Shown here: positions 34,786-43,817 of the stretch, one piece after another
How the letters are laid out: every line of letters starts with the position of its first letter
Numbering within the stretch: the first letter of the stretch is position 1
Assembly (NCBI RefSeq): GCF_023913515.1
Contig: NZ_CP099391.1
Span: 1,612,001 to 1,676,000, forward strand
Direction: 5' to 3'
DNA length: 64,000 nt
Origin: Natronococcus sp. CG52
GTDB lineage: Archaea; Halobacteriota; Halobacteria; Halobacteriales; Natrialbaceae
Made by a program: the position numbers and the translations under genes
Notes under the pieces: generated by a model
What the model was told of the DNA's origin: nothing
What the model saw: only the letters and a program-made list of their open reading frames with translations
Database searches by the model: none

Positions 34786-34992
34786 ATGAGCTTCGAGGAA
34801 GACGACGACGTCGTCCTGCACGACGAACACAGCGAGTTCGACGGAGAGACCGGCACTGTCACCCAGACGATGGAATCGATGTTCGGCGACGTCACGTACA
34901 CGATTAGCTTCGAGGACGGTCAGGAGACCGGCGTCCCCGAAGACGATCTCGAGGCGGCCGACGACGTCGACGCCGACGAAGACGAGGAGTAA
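34786..34992 (+). CDS. Small SH3/KOW-like acidic protein (DUF1918-like)
   Basis: A protein of 68 residues. DDVVLHDEHSEFDGETGTVT and FGDVTYTISFEDGQETGVPE form the five-strand pattern of a small barrel, as in DUF1918 or KOW-like proteins, followed by an acidic tail. No enzyme residues are present. It lies 70 bp before the RNA-binding protein gene and may share its transcript. Confidence 0.7.
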   Translation: MSFEEDDDVVLHDEHSEFDGETGTVTQTMESMFGDVTYTISFEDGQETGVPEDDLEAADDVDADEDEE

Positions 34993-35062
34993 CCCGCTCT
35001 CCGGTTGGCCGATCGGGCCGATCACTGAACGCCCCGACCCCCTATCCGTACTGTACCCGAAG

Positions 35063-35500
35063 ATGCCACAGATTCCGCTTCACTACGTCGACTTACGCGC
35101 GTTTTGTTACGCCACCGAGGACGAGAAGCGCGTCGAAGAGGCGCTTCGCACGTTCCTGCCCGAAGAGTTCGAGATCGAGCGCGCCGAGAGCGAGGGCCAC
35201 TACGGCGACCGCATCCTCGTCCTCTCTGCGCGCGTCGAGAACGCCGACGACGTCCGCCACGTGCTCTCGCGACTGGCCGACCTCGAGTCACTCGACGACC
35301 TGCTTTCCGAACTCGACGACAGGGTCACCGAGAACACCGAACTCTTCTTGCGACTCGACAAGCAGGCGGCCTTCGAGGGGGACGTTCGTCTCGGCAACGG
35401 CATTACGTTCCGCGCGAAGGTCGAGGCCTACCCCGCGAAGAAAGAGCAGGCCGTCGAGAACGCACAGGAGGTTCTCGAGCGACTGCGCGAGGAGCCGTAA
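35063..35500 (+). CDS. RNA-binding protein, exosome-associated type (COG1325)
   Basis: A protein of 145 residues. IPLHYVDLRAFCYATEDEKR at the start, EFEIERAESEGHYGDRILVL, and FLRLDKQAAFEGDVRLGNG are the motifs of the archaeal family described as RNA-binding or exosome-subunit-like. The fold is two alpha-beta units. It is followed after 44 bp by the YcaO gene, in the same direction. Confidence 0.85.
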   Translation: MPQIPLHYVDLRAFCYATEDEKRVEEALRTFLPEEFEIERAESEGHYGDRILVLSARVENADDVRHVLSRLADLESLDDLLSELDDRVTENTELFLRLDKQAAFEGDVRLGNGITFRAKVEAYPAKKEQAVENAQEVLERLREEP

Positions 35501-35544
35501 CCCTCGAGCGCGGCGCTTTTCACTGCCGGCTGTGAGATTCATGT

Positions 35545-37284
35545 ATGCACGTTCACGTCGTCGGTGAGGACCCCGTCCGCGACGCCGTCGCTACCGCGCT
35601 CGAAGACGTCGACGTCGACGTCCGAGACGCAGCAGCCGAGGATCTCGAGGAGGCCCGGTTCGCCGTCGTCAGCGGCGTCGCCGGCGCGGCGACGTTCGAC
35701 CGAGCGAACGCGGCCGCCCGGGAGGGCGACACGCCCTGGATCGCCGTCGAGATCGGCGGCGTCGGCGGACAGCCGCTGTCGTCGGTCGACGCCGCCGTGT
35801 CGGGATTCGCCCCGGGAACGGGCTGTTTCGACTGTCTTCGCGCACGCGTCGCGTCGCACCTCGAGGAGAGCGCCGACGAGCCGACGGCGGATCGCAGCGC
35901 GGCCCGGTTCGCCGGCGCGGTCGCCGGTCGGGAGTGCGTCCGGGTCCTCTCCGGCGAGGAACGGTCGGTCATCGGCCACGTCGTCGAGATCCCTCACAAC
36001 CGGCGGCGCTTCCTCCCGGTCCCGAACTGCGACTGCGCGGCCGGCGAGCGAGACCGGACGCTCGAGCGCGACGACGACGCGTTCGACCTCGCGACGGCCG
36101 TCGAGCACGCCGATCAGGCCATCGACGACCGGGTCGGCATCGTCGAAAGCATCGGCGAGGTCGAGTCGTTCCCCGCGCCGTACTACCTCGCGACGACGGC
36201 CGATACGTCGGGGTACAGCGACGCTAGCGCCCCGGCGCAGGCCGCGGGTGTCGATCCGGACTGGAACGCGGCGCTGATGAAGGCGGTCGGCGAGGGACTC
36301 GAGCGCTACTGCGCCGGCGTCTACCGGGACGACGAGTTCGTCCACGCGAGCGAGGACGACCTCGAGCGTGCGGTCTCGCCGACGGATCTGGTTCGACCGG
36401 ACGAGGCCCCGGCGTACGATCCGAGCGAGGAGCACCGGTGGGTCGAGGGCGAGAACCTCGAGACGGGCGAGACGACGCAGCTTCCCGCCGCGGCGGTCCA
36501 GTTTCCCCAGCCCGGCGAGCGGCTGGTCCCCGCGATCACGACCGGCCTCGGACTCGGCTCCTCGCCCGTCGACGCCCTGCGATCGGGGCTGACGGAGGTC
36601 ATAGAGCGCGACGCGACGATGCTCGCCTGGTACTCGACGTTCGACCCCCTCGGCCTCGCCGTCGAGGACGAGACGTTCGCCGCGCTCGAGCGCCGCGCCC
36701 GAAGCGAGGGGCTCACCGTAACGCCGATGCTGGTCACGCAGGACGTCGACGTGCCGGTCGTCGCGGTCACGGTCCACCGGGATCCGGACGCGGCCGGGGA
36801 CGAGGCGTGGCCGGCGTTTGCGGCAGGTTCTGCGGCGGCGCTCGACGCCACCGAGGCGGCGACGTCGGCGCTGGCCGAGGCACTTCAGAACTGGATGGAA
36901 CTGCGGAGTCTCGGTCGGGACGGGGCGGACGACGCGTCCGGCGCGATCGGCGAGTACGCGTCGTTCCCGGCCGCGGCGCGCGACTTCGTCAGTGTGGAGC
37001 GGACGGTTCCCGCGGCGAGCGTCGGTCCGGACGCGGCTCCGACCGGGGCCGAGGGACTCGAGGAACTCGTCTCGCGGACGGTCGACGCCGGACTGACGCC
37101 GTACGCGGCGCGACTGACGACGCGCGACGTCGACCGACTCGGCTTCGAGGCCGTTCGGGTCGTCGTCCCCGGCGCGCAACCGCTGTTCACCGGCGACCCG
37201 TTCTTCGGCGAGCGAGCCGAGCTGGTGCCGGACGACCTCGGCTTCGAGCCGCGACTCGAGCGCCCGTTCCACCCGTATCCCTGA
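35545..37284 (+). CDS. YcaO-domain protein with N-terminal zinc-binding partner-like domain
   Basis: A protein of 579 residues. Residues 1-175 look like the leader-binding/E1-like part of azoline synthetases, with Cys pairs C94/C97 (GCFDC) and C162/C164 (NCDC) suited to one zinc. The rest is a YcaO kinase domain: the ATP-site glutamates lie in VGEGLERYCAGVY, TEVIERDATMLAWYS and LAEALQNWMELRS. It ends in HPYP, a proline-rich tail as in cyclodehydratases. YcaO enzymes phosphorylate an amide backbone to make azolines, thioamides or amidines. No dehydrogenase, TfuA or precursor-peptide gene is adjacent, so the substrate is open. Confidence 0.85.
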   Translation: MHVHVVGEDPVRDAVATALEDVDVDVRDAAAEDLEEARFAVVSGVAGAATFDRANAAAREGDTPWIAVEIGGVGGQPLSSVDAAVSGFAPGTGCFDCLRARVASHLEESADEPTADRSAARFAGAVAGRECVRVLSGEERSVIGHVVEIPHNRRRFLPVPNCDCAAGERDRTLERDDDAFDLATAVEHADQAIDDRVGIVESIGEVESFPAPYYLATTADTSGYSDASAPAQAAGVDPDWNAALMKAVGEGLERYCAGVYRDDEFVHASEDDLERAVSPTDLVRPDEAPAYDPSEEHRWVEGENLETGETTQLPAAAVQFPQPGERLVPAITTGLGLGSSPVDALRSGLTEVIERDATMLAWYSTFDPLGLAVEDETFAALERRARSEGLTVTPMLVTQDVDVPVVAVTVHRDPDAAGDEAWPAFAAGSAAALDATEAATSALAEALQNWMELRSLGRDGADDASGAIGEYASFPAAARDFVSVERTVPAASVGPDAAPTGAEGLEELVSRTVDAGLTPYAARLTTRDVDRLGFEAVRVVVPGAQPLFTGDPFFGERAELVPDDLGFEPRLERPFHPYP

Positions 37285-37307
37285 GCGACCGCCCGCGATC
37301 CGTATCG

Positions 37308-37314
37308 CTTTATC
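37308..37314 (+). promoter_or_regulatory. TATA-like box of the methyltransferase gene
   Basis: CTTTATC lies 24-30 nt before the ATG at 37,338. Confidence 0.35.
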
Positions 37315-37337
37315 GCCGCGGAATCTTCGCAGTGACG

Positions 37338-38084
37338 ATGACGGACGAGCCGGACGAGTCGGCCGAACCGATCGCCCGCGAAGCCTACGATCGACTCGCC
37401 GCCGGATACGATCGTGAGGGAGAGACGAAACCTGCGAACGCCTACCTCGAGCGGCCGGCGACGCTTTCGTTGGTTCCAGACGTGGCTGGCGATCGGATTC
37501 TCGACGCGGGGTGTGGTGCGGGCCATCTCACCGCGGAACTCGCGGATCGCGGTGCGTCGGTCGTCGGCGTCGACGTCAGCGAAGCCATGCTCGCGTACGC
37601 TCGAGACCGGCAGCCGTCGGCGTCGTTCGTCCGGGCGGATCTCGGCACCGGGCTTCCGTTCGCGGATCGCGAGTTCGACGGAATCGCCAGTTCGCTCGCG
37701 TTTCACTACCTCCGGGAGTGGGAACCGCTCTTCCGCAAACTTCGCCGAATCCTCCGGCCTCGCGGCTGGCTAGTCTTTTCGGTCCAGCACCCCCACGCGG
37801 ACTTCGTGGAGTACGACGACGCTCGAAACTATCACGAACGAGAGCGAGTCTCCGCGACGTGGGAGTCGTTCGGGACGACCGTCGACGTGCCGGCGTACCG
37901 CCGCCCGCTCTCCGCGATGGTCGACCCCGCACTCGACGCCGGCTTTCGGCTCGATCGACTGGTGGAACCGACGCCGACCGACGCGTACAAGCGGGTCGAT
38001 TCGGAGCGCTACGAGTACGAGTCGACGAATCCGAATTTCCTCTGCTTCCGGTTCGTCGCGTCCGAACGGACCGACGGAACGTGA
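37338..38084 (+). CDS. Class I SAM-dependent methyltransferase
   Basis: A protein of 248 residues. GDRILDAGCGAGHLTAELAD is the SAM-binding motif I, VVGVDVSEAMLAYARD motif post-I, and FDGIASSLAFHYLREW motif II. The substrate is not evident; the sequence is of the general Methyltransf_11 type. It starts 53 bp after the YcaO gene but with its own T-rich box. Confidence 0.85.
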   Translation: MTDEPDESAEPIAREAYDRLAAGYDREGETKPANAYLERPATLSLVPDVAGDRILDAGCGAGHLTAELADRGASVVGVDVSEAMLAYARDRQPSASFVRADLGTGLPFADREFDGIASSLAFHYLREWEPLFRKLRRILRPRGWLVFSVQHPHADFVEYDDARNYHERERVSATWESFGTTVDVPAYRRPLSAMVDPALDAGFRLDRLVEPTPTDAYKRVDSERYEYESTNPNFLCFRFVASERTDGT

Positions 38085-38123
38085 TCCGAGGCCGGCGCTC
38101 GCGACGCGTCGACGGAGAACGGC

Positions 38124-38576
38124 TCAGTCGTCGTCGCGCTCGACGTCCGTTTCGTTCGACCGCTCCTCGGCCTCCTCCTCGTCCGTGATAACCTCGAGTT
38201 CGAGTTCGTCGTCGTGGATGGTGATGAGAACGAGTTGGCTCGTCTCGGTGATCGCGGTCGTTTCGACGAGGTTGTCGGCGCCGCGGTCGTCACCGAGCCG
38301 CGTGATGCGGAACCGCTGTTCGGACCCCTCGACGTGCGGAGGTCCGACCCGCTCGTTCGGCACTATCGTGTAGCTCTCCTCGTAGGTCTGGCGCTCCGCG
38401 TCTCGGGCGTGGGCCTCGAGGTGGACGTTGTAGGGCCGCTCCCCCTCGTTCGTGATCTCGATCGGCACCGGTCGCTGGAGGGTGCCCTGGAAGTGGTCCT
38501 CGATCGCCTCGACGCAGCCCGCGAGGCTCGTGACGGCGGCGACGCCGGCGAACTGCAGTACCGTGCGGCGATTCAC
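38124..38576 (-). CDS. Predicted lipoprotein
   Basis: A protein of 150 residues starting with GTG. NRRTVLQFAGVAAVTSLAGC is a Tat-type signal with a lipobox (LAGC), so the mature protein should be anchored by a lipid on the cysteine outside the membrane. Behind it come about 125 residues with an immunoglobulin-like strand pattern (PIEITNEGERPYNVHLEAHA, VLITIHDDELELEVI). This fits the frequent haloarchaeal lipoproteins of unknown role. Confidence 0.75.
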   Translation of the reverse strand: MNRRTVLQFAGVAAVTSLAGCVEAIEDHFQGTLQRPVPIEITNEGERPYNVHLEAHARDAERQTYEESYTIVPNERVGPPHVEGSEQRFRITRLGDDRGADNLVETTAITETSQLVLITIHDDELELEVITDEEEAEERSNETDVERDDD

Positions 38577-38697
38577 GGTCGGCCCTCGGGACCGAACGAA
38601 CGTCAGTATTGCTGTTTCCGGTCGTCTCGTTCGCGGAGAGATGCCGACTTTCTCGAGGCCCCGTTTGTCCCACTCTGGCACGAGGGATTTTGTCACG

Positions 38698-39099
38698 GTG
38701 TGCAAACCTCCGTACACGGAGAAAATCGCCATCGACGACGTCGACGTCGAACGCAACCCGATGGAGGTGCACTCGGTCAGACGGCCGGTCTCGCGGACCC
38801 TCGACTTCACCGACTTCGCGATGAACTACTTCGAACTCGAGCCCGGCGAGTCGTTTTCGGGCGGATTGCACACCCATCACGATCAGGAGGAGGTGTTCTA
38901 CGTCCGGGAGGGCGTCGCCACGTTCGAGATCCGCGGGTCGCAGTCCGATTCGGACGGCACCCGTGGCGACGGTGGGAGCGACGAAACGAGCGAGGTGGCC
39001 GTCCGAGAGTTCGTTTCGCCTGACCCGTACCGAGTGTTCGAACTCGTTCGTCCAGGGATAGGCAGCGCTCGCAAACCGTTCGCCGATCGGCGCCTGTGA
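38698..39099 (+). CDS. Cupin-domain protein, C-terminal part probably damaged
   Basis: Starting at GTG 38,698 the frame reads EKIAIDDVDVERNPMEVHSV, FAMNYFELEPGESFSGGLHT and HHDQEEVFYVREGVATFEI: the first cupin motif with its metal ligands (H-x-H…E). In relatives the second part continues with GEAVRFAPGEYQ-like residues. Here a Ser/Asp/Gly-rich stretch follows, then residues without the second cupin motif, and the frame stops at 39,099. VRFA appears in a neighbouring frame (about 39,009-39,020), so a frameshift is likely. The product, if made, lacks half the barrel. Confidence 0.5.
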   Translation: MCKPPYTEKIAIDDVDVERNPMEVHSVRRPVSRTLDFTDFAMNYFELEPGESFSGGLHTHHDQEEVFYVREGVATFEIRGSQSDSDGTRGDGGSDETSEVAVREFVSPDPYRVFELVRPGIGSARKPFADRRL

Positions 39100-39325
39100 G
39101 CGGTCGTCAACCGACGTTCGCTGGCCGGTCGTTCACATGTTAACGAGCACATTCTCGGCGGTCTGATGAGTCGTATAGTATGATGGCTGGTAACAAAGAT
39201 GCGCGAGTCGATCGGCGTGACCCCGGTCTGGGCGGGGTCACGGGGCATCGGTCGAGTCGTGGGGAGTTCAACGCTGGTGTGACCGAAACGAAACGGCGCT
39301 CGTACTCGAGGGGGTCGACAGACCA

Positions 39326-39826
39326 ATGGCGCGAAACGTAACGATGAGCGTGGTCGGTGTGCTTTCGATCGTCGCACTGATCGCGGCGAGTCTCGGGTGG
39401 TACAGAGCGTTCTCGTTCGTCGGCGCAGGGGTCATTCTCTCGGTGTTCGCGGTGGCGTCGATCGAGCGAAGCGCCGGGGATCCCGACCTCGCTCCGTACA
39501 CGGGGCTGATCGGCGCGCTGGCGGCGTTCTTCCTGCTCGGTCTCGGCGGGATCTGGCTGACGTGGGAGCCGGGTGCGACCGAGTACAGCTACGCTCTCGG
39601 CGTTCCGACGCCGACGCTCGTCTACTTCGCGTTCATCTGGCTGTTGCCGCTTACGGCGGCGATCTACTACGCGCTGATCTTCGACCGGATCGCCAGCGAG
39701 GAGATCGTCGACGACATCCTCGCGGAGGCGCGCGAAGAACAGCAGCGGGAGTCGTTCCCGCTGGCACCCGAACAGCCGAAACGGTCCATGGAGGCGACCG
39801 ACGGAGGTGAGGTGAGCGATGAATAA
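39326..39826 (+). CDS. Membrane protein leading the symporter operon
   Basis: A protein of 166 residues with about four helices (for instance VVGVLSIVALIAASLGW, AFSFVGAGVILSVFAVA, LIGALAAFFLLGLGGIWLTW and VYFAFIWLLPLTAAIYYALI) and an acidic, probably cytoplasmic tail. It overlaps the start of the symporter gene by 8 nt, so the products are very likely partners. In bacteria, small membrane proteins often precede solute:sodium symporters in the same way. I do not know a named family for it. Confidence 0.7.
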   Translation: MARNVTMSVVGVLSIVALIAASLGWYRAFSFVGAGVILSVFAVASIERSAGDPDLAPYTGLIGALAAFFLLGLGGIWLTWEPGATEYSYALGVPTPTLVYFAFIWLLPLTAAIYYALIFDRIASEEIVDDILAEAREEQQRESFPLAPEQPKRSMEATDGGEVSDE

Positions 39827-41414
39827 TCCCGCCGCGCTCTCCCCGTTCCTGCTCCAGGAAGAGGGAATCCCGGTCGCGGACGATCCGATCATCATCGGCT
39901 TCGGAGCAGCGTACCTGCTGATCGTCGTCCTCATCGGCGCCTGGGGCTGGAAGCAGACCGATACCACGAGCGACTTCCTGATCACGGGCAAGAGCATCGG
40001 GACGTGGGTGCTCGCGCTGACGGCGTTCTCGGTGATCCAGTCCGGGTTCGGCTTCGTCGGCGGGCCGGAACTGGTCTACTCGTTCGGCACCACCGCGCTG
40101 TGGATCTTCTTCACGGCGCCGCTCGGCTTCCTGCTGACGTGGGTCGTCCTCGCGAAGCGAATGCGTGTACTCGCCGATATCCGGAACGTATTGACGCTTC
40201 CCGACGCGATGTACGTCCGGTACGAGAGCGACTGGGTTCGGGGACTCAGCGGCGTCGCCGTCGCGCTCGGCGTCGTCGCCTATCTCGCGGTCAACCTGGC
40301 CGCGCTCCAGTACGTTATGCGCGCCATCTTCGGCATTCCGCTGCTCTGGGGGCTCCTCGGCGGTGCCCTGATCCTGCTGCTGTACAGCATGCTCGGCGGG
40401 ATGATCGCCGGCGTCTGGACGGACTTCCTGCAGGCGATCACGATGATCGTCGGCGCCGCGTTCGTCTTCGTCTACGCGATGTCGTTCGGCGGCGGGATGG
40501 CGAACATCTCGCAGAACCTGGCGAGCGCGGATCCGAACCTCATCTCGCCGTTCGGGGCGATGGGCACCGCGACCACGGCCGTCTTCGTCGGCATCTCGTG
40601 GTGGATCCTGTTCTCCGTCGGCGCGGCCGGACAGCCCCACCTGATCACGAAGTTCTACATGAGCCGTGACATGACGATCCTGAAGTGGGGCGCACCTATC
40701 GCCGCCATCTCCTACGCCATCTCGAGCCTGATCGCGTTCTCCGCCGGGCTGTCGATGCGAGCGATGGTCGAAGCCGGTCAGCGACAGGAGACGTTCGCTC
40801 CCTCGGAGGTCGGTCCCGTCTTCGTCCTCGATCACACGGGGAGCGTCATCGCCGGGCTGATCCTCGCGGCGCTGCTCGCGGCGATCATGTCGACGAGCGA
40901 CTCGTTCCTCAACATCGGTGCGGCGGCCATTTCGCGGGACATTCCGCGCGCGATGGGACGCCCCATTACGGACGACAAGACCGAACTCCGCGTGACTCAG
41001 GCCGCACTCGCGACGCTGACGGTCCTGTCGACGATCGTCGTCTTCTACTCGCAGGCGCTCGTCGGCATCCTGGGGGCGATCAGCTAGGGCTTCTTCGCCG
41101 CCGCGTTCGTTCCCGTCGCCGTCCTCGGGCTGAACTGGAAAGGGGCGACGAAGGAGGGCGCGATCGCCTCGCTCGTCGTCGGGATGGCGTTCAACATCGT
41201 GTACAACGTTCCAGCCGAGATGGCGGAGGCCCTCGAAGCCGGCTGGGCCCAGTCGCTCAACGAGACCGTCATGGCGACCTATCCGTTCGCGGAAGCGATG
41301 CCGGTCGAAGCGGTCGCGTTGCTGGTCGCGATGGTCGCGTTCATCTTCGTCTCGATCGCGACGCAGAACGGTCAGGACCTCCCGGCCGATCTGCACCCCC
41401 TGTTCGAACGATGA
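39819..41414 (+). pseudogene. Sodium:solute symporter (SSS family) interrupted by an in-frame TAG
   Basis: The frame from ATG 39,819 codes for an SSS transporter (KQTDTTSDFLITGKSIGTWV, SVIQSGFGFVGGPELVYSFG, DFLQAITMIVGAAFVF, ILAALLAAIMSTSDSFLNIG). It meets TAG at 41,085-41,087 after 422 codons. The same frame then continues as normal SSS sequence (GFFAAAFVPVAVLGLNWKGA to DLPADLHPLFER) up to TGA at 41,412-41,414. Trp is usual at this point, and TGG to TAG is one base change. The product as read would lack the last helices. The overlaps with both neighbours remain intact, so the lesion is recent or a sequencing error. Confidence 0.8.
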
Positions 41415-41878
41415 TGACCGAAAACGAAGAGCCGATCACCCGCTTCGCGCGGTGGCTGCGCCAGCGCCCGAACTCGATCGAGTTCTGGGAACTGGTGCTC
41501 ACCGACGAGCGGCTCGTCTGGTGTTACGTCGGCCAGTCCTACCGGTCGATGCTGTTGCGAGCCGATATGGGCGAACGTGACCGCACCATCGTCGAGGACA
41601 GCCGTCTCGAGGAACTCGAGGGGCTCGCCGAGGAGAACTTTTCGGTCCCGCTCGAAAACCTCGAGTCGATTCGCCACGTCGAGGGAACGCGGTTTCGCCG
41701 CGCGCAACTCGAAATCGAGTGGAGAGACGAGGACGGCACCCGGTACGACGGGGAGATGACGCTGGTCAGTACCAGCGAGGCCGATCCACAGGAGGGGGTC
41801 GTCGCCGCACTCGAGAACGATCCGCGCCTCGATCACGTCGACGTCGAGACAGAAACGCGGCGCTGGTCGTTCTTCTGA
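41411..41878 (+). CDS. Uncharacterised protein coupled to the symporter
   Basis: A soluble protein of 155 residues whose ATG overlaps the symporter's original stop (ATGA at 41,411-41,414). RFARWLRQRPNSIEFWELVL, VWCYVGQSYRSMLLRADMGE and IRHVEGTRFRRAQLEIEWRD suggest a PH-like or small beta-barrel domain that may read or regulate the transporter. There is no motif of known function. A second ATG directly after the first gives one residue of doubt. Its translation may now suffer from the upstream amber stop. Confidence 0.7.
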   Translation: MMTENEEPITRFARWLRQRPNSIEFWELVLTDERLVWCYVGQSYRSMLLRADMGERDRTIVEDSRLEELEGLAEENFSVPLENLESIRHVEGTRFRRAQLEIEWRDEDGTRYDGEMTLVSTSEADPQEGVVAALENDPRLDHVDVETETRRWSFF

Positions 41879-41961
41879 GTCGGTTCTGCCAACCTCTCTG
41901 AATCGAAAGGAAGCGGGGGACCGTCTACTGAGATCTACTGACGGATGCGAGACAACGGTAT

Positions 41962-42741
41962 TCAGTTATCTTTGCAACCCCAGCCGAACGCCGTCCAGCC
42001 ACCGTCGGCAGTAAGCACTTCTCCGGTGACGAAGTTGTCTCCTGAAGCGAGGAACTCGACGCAGTTCGCAACTTCGTCCGGCGTCCCAAACCGATCGAGC
42101 GGCGTTCTATCCCTGATATCCTGCTGATCGAATCCGGTATCATCTTGAGCCTGTTCGACCATTTCAGTCATGATATATCCCGGTGCGAGAGCGTTCACGC
42201 GTATATCGTGTTCCGCCCACTCGACAGCGAGACACCGAGTGAGATTGTTAACACCTCCCTTCGTCGTATTGTACGGAGTTCGATCCTGTTGTCCCATACT
42301 CCCCATCATACTCGAGATGTTGACAATTTCACCGCCGTCTCCCTGTTCGATCATTTGGGCTCCGGCCGCCTGCGCACAGAAGAAGACTCCCGTTAAGTTC
42401 ACGTCGACGACCCGCTGCCACTCCTCGGGCGACATCTCCTCCGCGGGACCGCGGATGTTGATACCTGCGTTGTTTACCATTACGTCAAGACTACCGAAGC
42501 GGTCGACGGTTTCGTCGATCAGATTGTCGACCGACGGTTTTTCGCTCACGTCGACTTCGACCGCGTGAGCCGATCCGCCGCTCTCTTCGAACTCCTCGAC
42601 AACTTGTTCACAGTCATCGAGTGATCGCGAACAAATAACAACATTATCACCGTTTTCCGCGAACCGATTTGCGATACTCTTTCCTAATCCTCTCGTCGAT
42701 CCCGTTACGATTACCGTTCGTTTATCTGATCCGGTAGCCAT
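41962..42741 (-). CDS. Short-chain dehydrogenase/reductase (FabG-like)
   Basis: A protein of 259 residues. The cofactor site is VIVTGSTRGLGKSIANRF, then VMVNNAGINIRG, the active-site Ser in VNISSMMGSMG and Tyr/Lys in YNTTKGGVNNL, and the family end is VTGEVLTADGGW. It probably reduces a 3-oxoacyl thioester or sugar-like ketone with NAD(P)H. The codon use is clearly AT-richer than the surrounding genes, with many A/T third positions, which suggests horizontal acquisition within haloarchaea. Confidence 0.88.
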   Translation of the reverse strand: MATGSDKRTVIVTGSTRGLGKSIANRFAENGDNVVICSRSLDDCEQVVEEFEESGGSAHAVEVDVSEKPSVDNLIDETVDRFGSLDVMVNNAGINIRGPAEEMSPEEWQRVVDVNLTGVFFCAQAAGAQMIEQGDGGEIVNISSMMGSMGQQDRTPYNTTKGGVNNLTRCLAVEWAEHDIRVNALAPGYIMTEMVEQAQDDTGFDQQDIRDRTPLDRFGTPDEVANCVEFLASGDNFVTGEVLTADGGWTAFGWGCKDN

Positions 42742-43175
42742 AATATAACTGATCCCTCTCCTAAACGGGCTTAATTATTTTGATCGTGGAGCAACTGTAG
42801 ATAATTCGGTTCGTTACCTCCGTTACTACATCCGTCTCTCACTTCCCGACGGCCGAGCGGCGTTTTCGGATCAGGAGTCTGTACCAGCAACAGACTCTGG
42901 GGTCGAATGCGCGTACACGCTCGCCACACCGGTGAACGCGGTCCTGGAAGCCGCCATCATCGCCTGAAGAACGGCGCTTCAACGAGATCGATTCCCCTTT
43001 TCGGTCGATTTCCAGCCACCAGTTTCCGACGCACTCACCGCTGTTTTCCGAGGAGCAGTTACCGTTTCATTCCCACACCTCCCTCACAGCCTTAGGGAAA
43101 ACGGCGTCCGAAGCGTGAAACCCCGATAACCGCCCCGAGCCCGAATTCGAGTTTCTCGACGCGGCAGACGGATCG
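42742..43175. other. Gene-free spacer
   Basis: The first 50 bp are AT-rich and should contain the SDR promoter. The rest has no supported gene on either strand. Confidence 0.4.
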
Positions 43176-43182
43176 TTTTTTA
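43176..43182 (+). promoter_or_regulatory. T-rich promoter box
   Basis: TTTTTTA lies 24-30 nt before the ATG at 43,206. This supports that start and not the in-frame GTG at 43,185. Confidence 0.45.
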
Positions 43183-43205
43183 CGGTGAACGACGAGCGGT
43201 CACCC

Positions 43206-43817
43206 ATGTCCACGGGAGATCCGTCGACGGCCGAGATCGACACGACACTGTTCATCACGGTTTCCGGTCCGCCGGGCTGCGGGGCGACGACGCTCTGTAA
43301 ACGCCTCGCCGATGCAATGGGCTGTCCGTACGTCTCCGGCGGCGACATCTTCCGCGAACTCGCCGAGGATCGGGAGCTGAACCTCAACCAGCTCACGGCG
43401 AAGGCGGAGGCGTCCGACGAGATCGACCGGGCGCTCGATCAACGGCTGCAGTCCATCGCCGAGAAGTGGGGGATGGCGAACAAGCCGTTCATCCTCGAGT
43501 CTCGTCTCGCGGGCTGGCTCGCCGGCGAACGCGCCGACCTTCGGATCTGGCTCGACGCGCCCGAAGACGTCCGCCTCGAGCGAATCGAGGATCGTATCGA
43601 GACCGAGGCCGAGATGCGGGTCCGCGAAGTCAGCGAGGCGGGACGGTACCACTCCTACTACGAGATCGATATCGACGACCGCGAGTTCTACGATCTCCAC
43701 ATCAACACCGCCCGCTGGAGCAAGCAGGGGGTGTTCGAACTCGTCCGCACCGCACTCGAGGAGTACGATCCCGACATCGACGAGGGGGCGTTCTCGACGC
43801 CGACCGTGAATCTCTAG
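43206..43817 (+). CDS. Cytidylate-kinase-like protein with an altered P-loop
   Basis: A protein of 203 residues that follows the archaeal (d)CMP kinase over its whole length: VSGGDIFRELAEDRELNLNQ, EIDRALDQRLQSIAEKW, FILESRLAGWLAGERADLRI (the lid and NMP region), WLDAPEDVRLERIEDRIETE and DLHINTARWSKQGVFELV. In the first motif, however, FITVSGPPGCGATTLC has Ala where the Walker A lysine (GxxGxGK[ST]) belongs. From memory, a second Cmk-type paralogue with the same GCGATT motif occurs in other haloarchaea, so this is probably a conserved variant and not decay. Kinase activity is doubtful. Confidence 0.75.
   Translation: MSTGDPSTAEIDTTLFITVSGPPGCGATTLCKRLADAMGCPYVSGGDIFRELAEDRELNLNQLTAKAEASDEIDRALDQRLQSIAEKWGMANKPFILESRLAGWLAGERADLRIWLDAPEDVRLERIEDRIETEAEMRVREVSEAGRYHSYYEIDIDDREFYDLHINTARWSKQGVFELVRTALEEYDPDIDEGAFSTPTVNL

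Noticed and set aside
34786..34992. The small SH3-like protein as a precursor peptide for the YcaO enzyme.
   Set aside because: It has no Cys/Ser/Thr-rich core or leader-like arrangement and matches a structural barrel family; the RNA-binding gene lies between them.
39651..41396. A 581-codon minus-strand frame opposite the symporter.
   Set aside because: Its composition (Arg/Asp/Glu/His repeats) is that of an antisense shadow, and the plus strand encodes a clear transporter.
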